This document shows positions 41,001-52,736 of a stretch of DNA of 64,000 nt, one piece after another. A program made the translations under genes and the position numbers. The notes below the pieces were generated by a model that was not told the DNA's origin, did not search any database, and worked only from the letters and a program-made list of their open reading frames with translations. The stretch spans positions 24,477,725 to 24,541,724 of the forward strand of contig NC_135555.1 in NCBI RefSeq assembly GCF_964340395.1, written 5' to 3'. Position 1 is the first letter of the stretch; each line of letters starts with the position of its first letter. Source of the stretch: Glandiceps talaboti (taxonomy: Eukaryota > Hemichordata > Enteropneusta > Spengelidae).

Positions 41001-43533
41001 TTTATACTGTATTGTTTGATGCATTCCTTTCAGGATGGAACTCAAGGTCACGGAAGATGACACGAACACAGATGGCAGATGAACACCAGACAGCCAATCA
41101 AGAAGTGGAAGAAGTAAGTGAAGATATTGGAATTGTATAATTACTGAGAATGGTCATTAAATTTTGTTGCCCAATATTTCTTCCCATCTGCAATGGAAAG
41201 TATAAGTTATCAAAAAGTTCTTTTGTCAGTACTAATCACACAACAAGTAATGTCAACCTTATGTCACAAGTAGATTGTAGCAGAATGAAGAAATATTTTG
41301 GAAATGAACAGAATTGTATTATCCGTGGTAATATCTTTTCGAAAAGGTTAAATTGAGTAGTGGGAACTTTAAGAATAAATATTAGAATCTAAATAACTCT
41401 AATTTCATTCCATCAATAAGTTTATACTGTATTGTTTGATGCATTCCTTTCAGGATGGAACTCAAGGTCACGGAAGATGACACGAACACAGATGGCAGAT
41501 GAACACCAGACAGCCAATCAAGAAGTGGAAGAAGTAAGTGAAGATATTGGAATTGTATAATTACTGAGAATGGTCATTAAATTTTGTTGCCCAATATTTC
41601 TTCCCATCTGCAATGGAAAGTATAAGTTATCAAAAAGTTCTTTTGTCAGTACTAAGCACACGACAAGTAATGACGACCTTATGTCACAAGTAGATTGTAG
41701 CAGAATGAAGACATATTTTGGAGATCAACAGAATTATATTATCCATGGTAATATCTTTTCAAAAAGGTTAAATTGAGTAGTGGCAACTTTAAGAGTAAAT
41801 ATTAGAATCTAAATAACTCTTATTTCATTCCATCAATAAGTTTATACTGTATTGTTTGATTCATTCCTTTCAGGATGGAACTCAAGGTCACGGAAGATGA
41901 CACGAACACAGATGGCAGATGAACACCAGACAGCCAATCAAGAAGTGGAAGAAGTAAGTGAAGATTTTGGAATTGTATAATTACTGAGAATGGTCATTAA
42001 ATTTTGTTGCCCAATATTTCTTCCCATCTGCAATGGAAAGTATAAGTTATCAAAAAGTTCTTTTGTCAGTACTAAGCACACGACAAGTAATGACGACCTT
42101 ATGTCACAAGTAGATTGTAGCAGAATGAAGACATATTTTGGAGATCAACAGAATTATATTATCCGTGGTAATATCTTTTCAAAAAGGTTAAATTGAGTAG
42201 TGGCAACTTTAAGAGTAAATATTAGAATCTAAATAACTCTTATTTCATTCCATCAATAAGTTTATACTGTATTGTTTGATTCATTCCTTTCAGGATGGAA
42301 CTCAAGGTCACGGAAGATGACACGAACACAGATGACAGATGAACACCAGACAGCCAATCAAGAAGTGGAAGAAGTAAGTGAAGATTTTGGAATTGTATAA
42401 TTACTGAGAATGGTCATTAAATTTTGTTGCCCAATATTTCTTCCCATCTGCAATGGAAAGTATAAGTTATCAAAATGTTCTTTTGTCAGTACTAAGCACA
42501 CGACAAGTAATGACGACCTTATGTCACAAGTAGATTGTAGCAGAATGAAGACATATTTTGGAGATGAACAGAATTGTATTATCCGTGGTAATATCTTTTC
42601 AAAAAGGTTAAATAGAGTAGTGGCAACTTTAAGAGTAAATATTAGAATAGTGTTATATCATTCCATCAATAAGTTTATACTGTATTGTTTGATTCATTCC
42701 TTTCAGGATGGAACTCAAGGTCACGGAAGATGACACGAACACAGATGGCAGATGAACACCAGAAAGCCAATCAAGAAGTGGAAGAAGTAAGTGAAGATTT
42801 TGGAATTGTATAATTACTGAGAATGGTCATTAAATTTTGTTGCCCAATATTTCTTCCCATCTGCAATGGAAAGTATAAGTTATCTAAAAGTTCTTTTGTC
42901 AGTACTAAGCACACAACAAGTATTGACAACCTTATGTCACAAGTAGATTGTAGCAGAAGGAGAAATATTTTGGAGATGAACAGAATTGTATTATCCGTGG
43001 TAATATCTTTTCAAAAAGGTTAAATTGAGTAGTGGCAACTTTAAGAGTAAATATTAGAATCTAAATAACTGTTATTTCATTCCATCAATAAATTTATACT
43101 GTATTGTTTGACTCATTCCTTTCAGGATGGAACTCAAGGTCACGGAAGATGACACGAACACAGATGGCAGATGAACACCAGACAGCCAATCAAGAAGTGG
43201 AAGAAGTAAGTGAAGATTTTGGAATTGTATAAATACTGAGAATGGTCATTAAATTTTGTTGCCCAATATTTCTTCCCATCTGCAATGGAAAGTATAAGTT
43301 ATCAAAAAGTTCTTTTGTCAGTACTAAGCACACGACAAGTAATGACAACCTTATGTCACAAGTAGATTGTAGCAGAATGAAGAAATATTTAGGAGATGAG
43401 CAGAATTGTATTATCCGTGGTAATATCTTTTCAAAAAGGTTAAATTGAGTAGTGGCAACTTTAAGAGTAAATATTAAAATCTAAATAACTGTTATTTCAT
43501 TCCACCAATAAGTTTATACTGTATTGTTTGATT

Positions 43534-44700
43534 AGGATGGAACTCAAGGTCACGGAAGATAACACGAACACAGATGGCAGATGAACACCAGACAGCCAAT
43601 CAAGAAGTGGAAGAAGTAAGTGAACATTTTGGATTTGTAAAATTACTGAAAATGGTCATTAGAGTTTGTTGCCCAATATTTTGTACCTTCAGCAATGGAT
43701 TACAAGGCCACAGATGATGATACAAAGAGTGGAGAGGGATGGGTGTGACACTGATTGCAAACACCACAGAAGTGGGTCAACATCGAGTCGCCATAAATTT
43801 CATCAATTTGTTTTTGGGCAATATTTTTTTCTTCTGTCATCAATGATAAATACAAGTTATCTAAGGAGGAGAGGGTGGCCTTGTGAATTCTTATCACATG
43901 ATAAGTAGCAACAAAGAAGTTAGTCAATATTAGTAATTTTGAGTGTAAACATTACAATTTCAATAAATTTCTTTTCATTCAATAAATAAATAAATTATCT
44001 TTTATTTACTCACTTCAGGATTACAAGGCCACGGAAGATGGTACGAAGACTGGAGCTGGATGGATGTGACAACGACTGCGAATGCCACAGATGTGAGTCA
44101 ACATTCTGAATTTTAAAATTAGTCGACATAATTTCATCAATTTGTTATTGTCAATATTTTTCTCCTGTCATCAATGATAAATACAAGTACAATCTCAGGG
44201 GGAGAGGGTGGCCTTCTGAATACTAATCACATGACAAGCTTAGTTCACAAGTATTTTCAGGCTAAAATTAAACATTGTATTGAAGTAATTTTTCTAAAAG
44301 GTCAGATTAAGTAATTGCAATTTTGAGTGTAGATATTACAATCATTCAATATGTAAATATATTGTCTATTGTTTTATATATTCAATTATGATATTATCAG
44401 CAGTAATATGTTTTTAGAGCTTAGTAAAGTAATAGCAATTTTGAGTGTTTTGACTCATATCTCGAACACTGGAGAATGAATGACATAGAAACTTGTGAAA
44501 TAATTTCACAGTGCCATGATGTAGAATGATGCTCATGCATTATATGAACCACATTACACAATGGAATATTAGATGTTAGCAATTTTGTTTAAGGATTTAG
44601 TAAATATTACAATTCGAATGGATGTTGTTTCAATAAATACTTTTATTAATTCACTTTAGGATGGACCCAAGATGAATTCGAAGACCCAAGAATGTGATTA
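43534..44700 (+). pseudogene. diverged edge units of the exon satellite
   Basis: The last typical unit, at 43,534, has lost its pyrimidine tract (GTTTGATTAGGATGG). Then follow increasingly diverged units. 43,693-43,769 starts CAATGGATTACAAGGCCACA and has a Cys-containing open frame (GCDTDCKHHR). 44,020-44,092 follows TACTCACTTCAG, with frame ITRPRKMVRRLELDGCDNDC then ECHR. A fragment at 44,660 reads GATGGACCCAAGATGAATTC. All keep the RPRK-like frame seen in the 81-nt exon, which supports a coding origin. Spacers also align (CATCAATGATAAATACAAGT). Confidence 0.6.
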
Positions 44701-45222
44701 TTAAAATTTGATAAAATTGTTTTTCTTTTTTAAATATGATTGTATGAATGAATGAATGAATGAATGAGTGACTAGTTTCTATATCCCTTCCCCTTTCTCT
44801 TTCCCAACCTCCAAATTAAAAATAATTTCGTCTTCATCGTCAACTACCTCGCATCTCGGTCCTTTTTCGCTGTCGGTATTACATATACACAAACATTTCA
44901 TCTTTTTCTCTTTCTTCTCATTTTTGGTTGTCCTCAGGCTAGGTTAAGTTGGTGACCGGTTTGTCGGTTGGTCGGTAGTATTTTCACTTGCCTCTCTATG
45001 GCCTTTCTCTCATACATAACATCCACAGACACAAATTTCGCAGTTTCGCCACCGTTAATATTTTCACCTCGTACATCTCCGTCCGTATTTGTCATCGCCG
45101 CGTTACCATCTGCATTCGTCATCTTCGCCATGTATCATATTCAAGCTATTTTAACACCAAACATACAAACTATATGTTTGTATGATTGAGAGTGCCCTTG
45201 ACATTATTCGCAGTCAAGCAGA
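44701..45222. other. non-coding stretch with pyrimidine-rich tract
   Basis: Short (TGAA)n at 44,751-44,766 and a pyrimidine-rich region at 44,775-44,930. A minus-strand 65-codon frame at 44,934-45,131 (MAKMTNADGNAAMTNTDGD start) has a passable ATG but no recognised domain and no clear splice site, so it is not called as a gene. Confidence 0.4.
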
Positions 45223-45462
45223 GTGTGTGTGTGTGTGTGAGTGTGAGTGTGAGTGTGAGTGTGAGTGTGAGTGTGAGTGTGAGTGTGAGTGTGTGTGAGT
45301 GAGTGAGTGAGTGAGTGAGTGAGTGAGTGAGTGAGTGAGTGAGTGAGTGAGTGAGTGAGTGAGTGAGTGAGTGAGTGAGTGAGTGAGTGAGTGAGTGAGT
45401 GAGTGAGTGAGTGAGTGAGTGAGTGAGTGAGTGAGTGAGTGAGTGAGTGAGTGAGTGAGTGA

Positions 45463-45516
<54 letters not shown>
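45223..45516. repeat. compound (GT)n/(GTGA)n microsatellite
   Basis: A GT run, then GTGTGA hexamers, about 42 GAGT tetramers, then about 25 GT dinucleotides. The long Thr-His-Ser-Leu minus-strand frame is a by-product. Confidence 0.98.
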
Positions 45517-45521
<5 letters not shown>

Positions 45522-45612
45522 TGTGTCCCCTTGGATATGTTATGGCAACTCAAAAAAGGCGACAAAGAATTGCTTGGCAGCGATGACACCCCTAGCATTG
45601 ACTAGATAATAT

Positions 45613-45645
45613 GAACGTTAGACCGTTAGAAATAGTCTAACGTTC
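45613..45645. other. perfect 11-bp inverted repeat (hairpin)
   Basis: GAACGTTAGAC and GTCTAACGTTC flank an 11-nt loop. Immediately downstream is GGGACCTTTTTGCCAGACTT, which recurs near 46,660 (GGACCTTTTTGCCAGAATTT), so the hairpin may sit at the edge of a dispersed repeat. Confidence 0.6.
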
Positions 45646-46009
45646 AGGGGACCTTTTTGCCAGACTTGCCATATCATAACCTGCAGCTGTTTACAGTGTT
45701 CACAGTAAATTCCTATTTGGTCTTGAAGGATGAGAATTTAAATAAATTATACCGTAAGTTATCTATACATATACTGATCAACTGAAAGTACTATCATCTG
45801 CCTTTTGTGGCTGTCATTCAAGGCAATGTCTATTATATCTACAAGATATCAAGCATACATCATCTACACCTGATGGCTAAGAGTGGTAAGTGTCATATAT
45901 AAGTTACTTACTTTTTGTTATTCTTCTACATTCGATTTGCGACGATGATGAATGCAAAATAACTGTTTTATACATGCTAACGTAAGTGACTTATAAATGT
46001 AAATTAAGC

Positions 46010-46490
46010 ATCTGTGAGAACAAATAACACACACATAAGGGCAAGTGATTCGTATATGAAAATAAATAACACACATAAAGCAAGTAATGCACTATGAATA
46101 TAAACGATGCCCACACAAAGGCAAATGATGAAAAATTGAAAATAAGTTACACATGCATGGTGCATCATAAAAATAAATGACACCAGATAGCTGATAACCT
46201 AGTATCAAATCATATACAAGACGCATGATGTGCCATGTAAAAAATGACACCCAAGGCAAATGATGCATGTATTAAAGTAAATGATGTACATATGAATATA
46301 ATTTATATTTGATGTGCATTAAGGTAAACGTAGACTGTAAGATATGTTGTGATTTTCCGCCCTCATCGGCCTACTCTCACACGTGTGAGGGCGCCTCGTC
46401 ATGGCGTACCTTAAAGACTAAGGTAATTAGTGAACCAAAAAATAAATGGTGTGCCCTTCAGGCAAGTGATGCAATATGAAAGTGAAACAT
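46010..46490. repeat. degenerate tandem repeat (about 35-50 bp unit)
   Basis: Recurring words: AAGGCAAGTGAT, ATGAAAATAAAT, GACACACACA. Unit boundaries are blurred by divergence. The array is interrupted by the palindromic element at 46,328-46,418 and resumes after it (TTCAGGCAAGTGATGCAATA). Confidence 0.6.
46328..46418. mobile_element. about 91-bp palindromic (foldback) element, copy 2
   Basis: Relative of 10,027-10,125: GACTGTAAGATATGTTGTGA at the left end, and GTCTTTAAGGTACGCCATGA as the reverse complement of the right end. TAAGGTAA lies on both sides (46,320-46,327 and 46,419-46,426), an 8-bp direct repeat fitting a target duplication as made by hAT-type elements. The centre CTCACACGTGTGAGG is itself palindromic. 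No coding capacity. Confidence 0.65.
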
Positions 46491-46513
46491 TCACTGGGTT
46501 AAATTATATAGCG

Positions 46514-46517
<4 letters not shown>

Positions 46518-46552
<35 letters not shown>
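46518..46552. repeat. (AT)n microsatellite
   Basis: About 17 AT dinucleotides. Confidence 0.95.
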
Positions 46553-46556
<4 letters not shown>

Positions 46557-49500
46557 ATATATTCAACAGCTAAATGAAGCTCGATTGTAAATTTCACCAT
46601 AGACAGTGGGTTGGGGGGGGGTACACATACTTTGAAAATACAGAATCTCTGAAGTCCACAGGACCTTTTTGCCAGAATTTGCCACACATGTATGCAATAT
46701 ATATGTTAGATGGTATCAGCAGCATTATATTACAAGTATTTTTATGTCAATACGCCATATTTGGGTTACTGAAGTTCCAGCCATTTCTCAGGTAGTCAAC
46801 CACAAGAGGGCGCACTAGATTTGCAGAGTGAGAGCTAGTCTCGGTTACCCTCGCCGCTGGCGGCTCTTCTTTAAGACCACCCCTCGTTCAGGATGTGGCA
46901 GGATGTTTGTGTCATAGTCACAGACATGCATGTTACCAGTTCCAAGATGCATTGCACATCTCTCCATACAATGCCATGTGTTGTGTATGTACTGAGGGGT
47001 TTGCACGTGCTACTCAGGGGGATGGTTGTCACCTGACTGTACCCTGGGTTCACCTGTAAAATCACTGTCTGTCATTGATGGCATTTAGCCAGAACAAAAT
47101 CATTCATAATCAAAGATGTCAACATTTGTTTCCATAATTTCCTAATGAAAATGTTATTTCAAAGGTAATATAGACAAAACAAGACTATTATAACTGTAAC
47201 AACATAAGCGACATCATGTCGCGTAATGCTTCTTGGAACCGGAAATGCGACTATTGGTTTACAAGAAGAGGTGAATTATATGTGTGTGAAAGACCTCGGT
47301 TGAAAACAGTGGATTTTTCCATCGGCCCTCTGCCCCCCCCCCAGCCTCTATGTAAAATTGGACTCCCTTTTATGTAAAACCGAAAAGAGGCTGCCCCCTA
47401 ACACTTAATTCTAAATCATGATTACCCCCCCCCCCCTGTATATCATATTCACATGACAGCCATTTTTTGATCGTGACTCAATCTGGACTGTACTGCCTGA
47501 CCATCTTGCAAATACTTGATAAGATCCCATGATAGCACTGTCATCTCCTTTTAGAAGCCTTGGAGGTTTTTACTCTTAAAAGTGAATTTTGAGACTATTA
47601 GTAATTGCCAAGCTTTACAAGACAGCACCAATATAAAGCAACTGCACAGGGTTGAAATATTTGTGAAATAAATTTTGATAGTATCTTCACAGTAAAATGT
47701 AGGGAAGAGCTTGGGAAAGGGATATGCCCACCTTTTTTGGGGGGGGGGGATCCTCGTGGTCTCTCCCTAGAAGGCTCTCTTAAAAGCCATTTTTAGGATA
47801 TTCAGAGCCTTTCAAGCAATAATCTCCAAACTTTACAAAACAGCACCACCATATCAGAAAGTATTCTGTATAACTTACACAGGGTTGAAATATGTTAAAA
47901 GTTAAATGGCATCATTATACTAAAGGTCGGTACACTTAATAATGGTAGTATCATTGGTCGGGGAGATTTGGACTTTTAAGGCAATATTATAGTAGACTAT
48001 CTTGGCAAACATTTCACATCTTTAAAAGACAATATTCGAATCGAAACAGGTTCAGACTTTAGATGGGAACGGGCTTACTATGACAGTAAAAAGGTTAGAG
48101 CATCTGATTGTTGGCTATGTATTAGTGACCCCCGGGGGTGAGAGATTTCTTGGGGTTTTCAAGGTCACCTTGATTTTTCAGTTTTTATCAACAAATCGCC
48201 GAAACATTACAATAATTACAGTTAAAGATAATGTTATATCCTACAAAGTGGTTATAATAGAGAATTATATAGATTACACATCCAGTTTCAGAGATACATG
48301 ACATATGTTCTGTAACTAGTGTGGTAGGTAATACATTGCATATGTATATGTAAAGTTAAGTTTGAGCCACACTCCAGGTGAAGTAATATTTTAAAATAGG
48401 GACAGGAAAAAATACTAACGTTCAGACAAGGTCATGCCACTGTAGATTAATGGATTCTTTTCTTTCATCCAAATCCAAAACACAATGGCATCCCCTACCC
48501 AAAATTTCAAAACAGGATGCCCCCCCCCCCCCGCCAATTTCGAAAAGAGGTTGACCCCCTACTAATGCATCACATGTTAATAATCGTCTGCTACTTCTGT
48601 CGAAAACTATCCTGTTTACGGCACTTACGGCATATTCCGTCTAAATCTCTTGTACCCCGTTTGTGACTAGAATAGACTTTGCTTGACTAAAGCGACCATT
48701 TCACATATAAAGGAAAACTTACTGGAATGCTTGTTGCATAGAAACATTGTCAATGTTGATTTTTACAGCTAAAATCGTAGTCTTGGTGTTTCACTCACTC
48801 ATGTGACATGACGTTTATTACACACCCTCAGACAACTGCTAATGCAAAATAAACAATGACGTAGGTGCCGTGCATAGTGAGGATGTAGAAGTAGTCAAGT
48901 TGAAATGTTGATTATCAGCAATATAAACAATTGTAGCCATTAAAATTTTCGAGCCCATGTGACACTGTAATGATTTCATTAAAGGCCTGTTTTTGCTGCA
49001 CTGTGAAAGAATACAATGCATACAGCGATCTTCTATCGACTGTAGCTCTAAGTCTCAAACTGTACTAAAACTACCTACTGACAGCCAGTTTCTCTATTGA
49101 GCACAAGTGTAATCTTTCACTGGAGGATTTTAGAGACATAAAAAAATAGTTTCCATGGTATGAGCGTAAAAAAATATTATTGTGCTGCAAGTGCAGAAAT
49201 GCTATAAATGTCAAATTCCCTGGTACATGTGTTTCTGGTGCCACCGCCATAGGCAGTTTTATACTTTGGCAAATGCTGAAACAAACTGAATCTCTACCAT
49301 CAAATCAAATTACTAAGAATACTGACCCGACTTAGTACCTTTAATGAATCCTGTAATTTTTCATAATGATACAATAATTTTAAATGGTATGGCATGCAAC
49401 AATATACTTTGAGGATTTTTCTTGATGTTAGTTTTCTGAATAACACCAGATAGCACTCTCTTAGTCCTTAAATTTCAAAAATTCAAAAGAGGGAGGGGGT

Positions 49501-51335
49501 GAATCTCGTACGCACCCCCATGCTCTCTTGTATTTTGATTCAAAGTTAAACTGGTATTGTTGACACCTTGATATATTAAATAGCACCACAAAGCATTCTT
49601 TTAGTTCTTCAATTTCATAACTTTCTAGGGGTACCCACCCCTACACTGCACCCATGTATTTTGATTCAAATTTCACCCTGTATTATTACTACCTTGATAT
49701 GATAAAATAGCACCAGAAGTACTCTTTGAATCCTTGAATTTCAAAAATGTCCACTTGGCTCCCTCAAACTTCTATTCAACCTTAACTGTCTACTTTCTAT
49801 TTTTACTGGCCACTTTGGGAATATTAAAGAATCATGAATGTCTCCGGGATCCTGTTATGAGGAAATTTAATTTCAAAAATAAAAAGTAACATGACTCGAC
49901 TTGATGCGGTGAAAAGTCAAATTTATAAAGCATATATTTAAAAGAAAATTGCTGTACCCCTACTTGGAAAACTATTGCTGTCATGGTGGTTGAAAAAAAA
50001 TTGTGGTAGTTCCAATTCATCCAGCTCCCTCCCCCGAAATCAAATGGTTAACCCTTACCACCGGACGTGATAGGGAAGCTGTGAAATCATGGTGAATCCA
50101 TGTTTTTGAAATATTTGAAAAGAGGAGGATTATTTTTTAGAGAAAGAAAGCTGATGGAGGACCATTTTTAGCACAATGGAATCAGGGAAGGTCACATCTT
50201 GTACAACAGACCAGGCTTGATCCCCTCCCTTCTGTAATTTCCGAAGGCTCCCTTATTCGGGAAAATCTTGATAGGACAAATGGGACAGATATAAGTACTG
50301 CTATAGAGAGTCACCACCACCGTTAAAGGCATACCAATGGTCAAATGATCCAGCTGTCCCCGGGAGCCGTCCAGCACATTGACTGATAGCCAACTACTTA
50401 TCCAATGCCTAACCCACCACCACCGTCTAATACACTCCGACGTTTTTGAATAGACCCCAAACAAAGAAAAGCAAACCAAAAAAAATAATTAAAACTACGA
50501 ACAAAGAACAAAGAACACAACTGTTTCATAAAACATGCCTGTGATACGTATGGTGTTTCAGGTCGCCCTCTTCGGTGGAGCTCGAACACACAGGCTTCAG
50601 ATTCCATTCTCTTCAACTTGAATCGAACAGAAATATTAAATTTGTACAAATTAAAATGGGGGAGGGGGGTGAGGTACCTCTGCGTCCTGTCAGTGCAACG
50701 ATCCACTTTGGGCACTCAAATTAGATAATATTTCTATTTGTAAATTTTATAGAATAGTTTTAAATAGTGTGAGTAAAGGTTCAATTTTATTTGTAGTTTT
50801 AAAAATTCTATTTCGCGTTGAAAATCAAAATGGAGGTAGGAAAAGCCGATTTCTTACTGGTCCAATTGGCTAACAAGGCATTTTTTCCATATGGTTGGTT
50901 CAAGTAAATATTAACTACAAACTATAATTGTGAATGATCCCTGGGTGTTTGAATTTAGAATTTACCAACTTCAATGTGCAGTTTATTGGAAAAATAAACA
51001 ACCGAACAGACGTGTTTTTATTTCTTTGCAAATATTCTATTTTATTTTTTGCTGTGTTTTACAGTTTAACGTTCTGATTTATTACTTTATAGTACATTTT
51101 AACCACATGATATCTGAATGGAAAACTACTTCAAAACATGTTCGTACTTAGCAAATCAACAAATAAAATTTACAATAACTAACAAGATATAGTAGTATTT
51201 ACCTATACTGAAGATTTATGTTCTTCAAGCTAAAGCAGGGGAAACCATGCAGTGTTTTCGCGTTACTGTTTTGAAGAAAACTTATACAAGCAACACAATG
51301 AAATAAAAAGTCTGTGATCGATCAAGTAGACTTAG
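46553..51335. other. long non-coding interval with dispersed decayed repeats
   Basis: No exon is supported. Seen: C/G-run modules at about 47,335, 47,426, 47,740 and 48,520. Two diverged copies of a roughly 230-bp unit occur near 47,590 and 47,825 (CAAGCTTTACAAGACAGCAC / CAAACTTTACAAAACAGCAC, each followed by ACAGGGTTGAAATAT). Three diverged copies of a roughly 130-bp unit occur near 49,440, 49,575 and 49,705 (ATAGCACCAGAAGTACTCTT type followed by CTTGAATTTCAAAAA). Short frames at 50,192-50,479 and 50,398-50,715 (minus) have no recognised domain. Confidence 0.5.
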
Positions 51336-51411
51336 AGCTCTCCGAGTTTGCATCGTAACTCAACAACACAAGACAAGATTTCCTCGAAACGATTTTCCAT
51401 TGGAATATCCG
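51336..51411 (+). CDS. candidate internal coding exon, gene unknown
   Basis: Open from CTTAG|AGC to ATATCCG|GTAAGT (25 codons plus one base): SSPSLHRNSTTQDKISSK, then RFSIGIS. The single leftover G plus the two leading bases of 52,314-52,439 restores a codon (GAA), so the two exons join in frame. The donor is strong; the acceptor has a weak pyrimidine tract. Hydrophilic, Ser-rich sequence. Confidence 0.35.
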
Positions 51412-51641
51412 GTAAGTTTCGTAGGCATCCTTCTGTTCTTTCTAATTGTGACAAGGTAGACTTCCTATTTTAAGCGTAATGTCGCTGAATTATGTTTGTG
51501 ATGACATATAATGCCAATATATCACCAGTGACATACGTTCAAAAAATGTATGCAGATGCGGCTAGTAACAAGACTATGCTCATAACAACAGTATTAACGA
51601 TAGTTTACATTGCATATATAACACCATGAATGGGTAGGCAT

Positions 51642-51838
51642 CAATATGATTAAAATCTTATGTGGTGAGAGTGGGTAGATGTCTTTATTATCTCTATTTC
51701 CATCGTTTTGTGCCGTTCGTCTTGTTCCGGGACGGGAAGGCGGCTATCACATGGAACAAAACAAATGACACAACATGTTGGAAATAAAGGTAAATAAAGA
51801 CATCTAACCGCTCTCACCAAATCAGATTTTAATCAGAT
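51642..51838. mobile_element. 197-bp element with about 55-bp terminal inverted repeats
   Basis: The left arm GATTAAAATCTTATGTGGTG, then AGAGTGGGTAGATGTCTTTA, is matched by the reverse complement of the right arm (GATTAAAATCTGATTTGGTG, then AGAGCGGTTAGATGTCTTTA). TGGGTAGGCAT (11 bp) occurs directly on both sides (51,631-51,641 and 51,839-51,849). Long arms with a 9-11-bp duplication are typical of Mutator-like elements, so a MULE-derived MITE is likely. It lies in the candidate intron between 51,411 and 52,314. Confidence 0.75.
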
Positions 51839-52313
51839 TGGGTAGGCATTACAATAAATCTTCAAAAAATATGTGTGCAAATATGTCTAGCAACAAGAAC
51901 ACAATCATGATAGAAAATTAAAGTTTACTCTCAACAGTTGTGCTACAACGCCATTGGCACTTTTATTTCCTATATCCAGTCTACACTATTTAAAATAATG
52001 TAAATCTTTTGTATAATAGCTATTACACACAGCCCTTGTACGAATACGAATACTGGATGTGTGACGTGTAACAAGAGTGGTGGTAATTATCACTGTGCCT
52101 GTAAAATTGACTCAAGTGTCAGTGTTGCTCAGTAAAGAATGTTATTTATGCAAATATATCTTTTTTTCGAATTTCACCTTTTTACAACACTACCAATGTT
52201 AACGTTGTATTAGTCTGAGAATGTTCTATTTAAATAACGTTTAGTCTAACTTACTAATGATCTTTAACATTGTTTATTATATTGTCATATCATATCATGT
52301 TATAGTTTTTTCA

Positions 52314-52439
52314 GAAAATGACGACGCCAAACCAACTCGTGCTTCAGTAAGTGGCGACGACGATCCACTCCTTATTTCGGGAAATAACAACACCGAAGCC
52401 GGCATCGAAACAACCAAGAATGAATCAACGAATGCTTAG
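52314..52439 (+). CDS. candidate 3'-terminal coding exon, gene unknown
   Basis: TATAGTTTTTTCAG gives a good acceptor. Two leading bases are followed by 41 codons: NDDAKPTRASVSGDDDPLLI, then SGNNNTEAGI, then ETTKNESTNA and TAG. The codons use more G/C (GAC GAC GCC, GCC GGC ATC) than the surrounding DNA. The composition (acidic, Ser/Thr/Asn-rich with a DPLL motif) suits a cytosolic tail, but the family is not recognised. Upstream exons beyond 51,336 were not found. Confidence 0.4.
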   Translation, partial: ENDDAKPTRASVSGDDDPLLISGNNNTEAGIETTKNESTNA

Positions 52440-52678
52440 GTAACTATTATATCGTATTATATCATATGATCAAACAATTCGAATTTGAATGTATCCGTAG
52501 CTGTTGCTATTTATCCCATACCTCATATGTAGATACTGAAACATTCTATGACAATTTATCTTGTTGGAGTACCTCTCGAGATGTTGGAAAAAATGAATGG
52601 GAGATTGACGTTATAGTTTTATTACTATATTAGCAATAATTTCACTTCGTCTAAGATACAACACAGTAGCTTCAGTCA

Positions 52679-52706
52679 TGGATGATGATGATGATGATGA
52701 TGATGG
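52679..52706. repeat. (GAT)n microsatellite
   Basis: About nine GAT triplets. Confidence 0.9.
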
Positions 52707-52736
52707 TGATTACGTCTTGGTATCTTCAAACATGAC

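Larger units (their letters stand above)
18932..43640. repeat. 420-bp exon-bearing tandem satellite, about 58 copies
   Basis: The array starts mid-unit at GGGTCTTTTGTCAGTACTAA and runs head to tail to about 43,640. A typical monomer is 420 bp, with variants of about 413-426. Each contains, in order: TTTGATTCATTCCTTTCAG (an acceptor with pyrimidine tract), an 80-nt segment starting GATGGAACTCAAGGTCACGG and ending AGTGGAAGAA, then GTAAGTGAAG or GTGAGTGAAG (a donor), and about 300 bp of AT-rich spacer. The spacer holds a recurrent 68-codon frame. Copies are very similar, with fixed variants shared by distant copies, indicating repeated block duplication and homogenisation. The polypyrimidine tract, AG and GT are kept in nearly all copies. 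Confidence 0.97.

Noticed and set aside
45170-45598. Thr-His-Ser-Leu repeat protein of 142 codons on the minus strand
   Set aside because: Pure translation of the GT/GAGT microsatellite.
50192-50715. Two overlapping minus-strand frames of 95 and 105 codons
   Set aside because: No recognisable domain, no conserved start or splice context, Trp/Cys-heavy and frame-overlapping, so likely chance.
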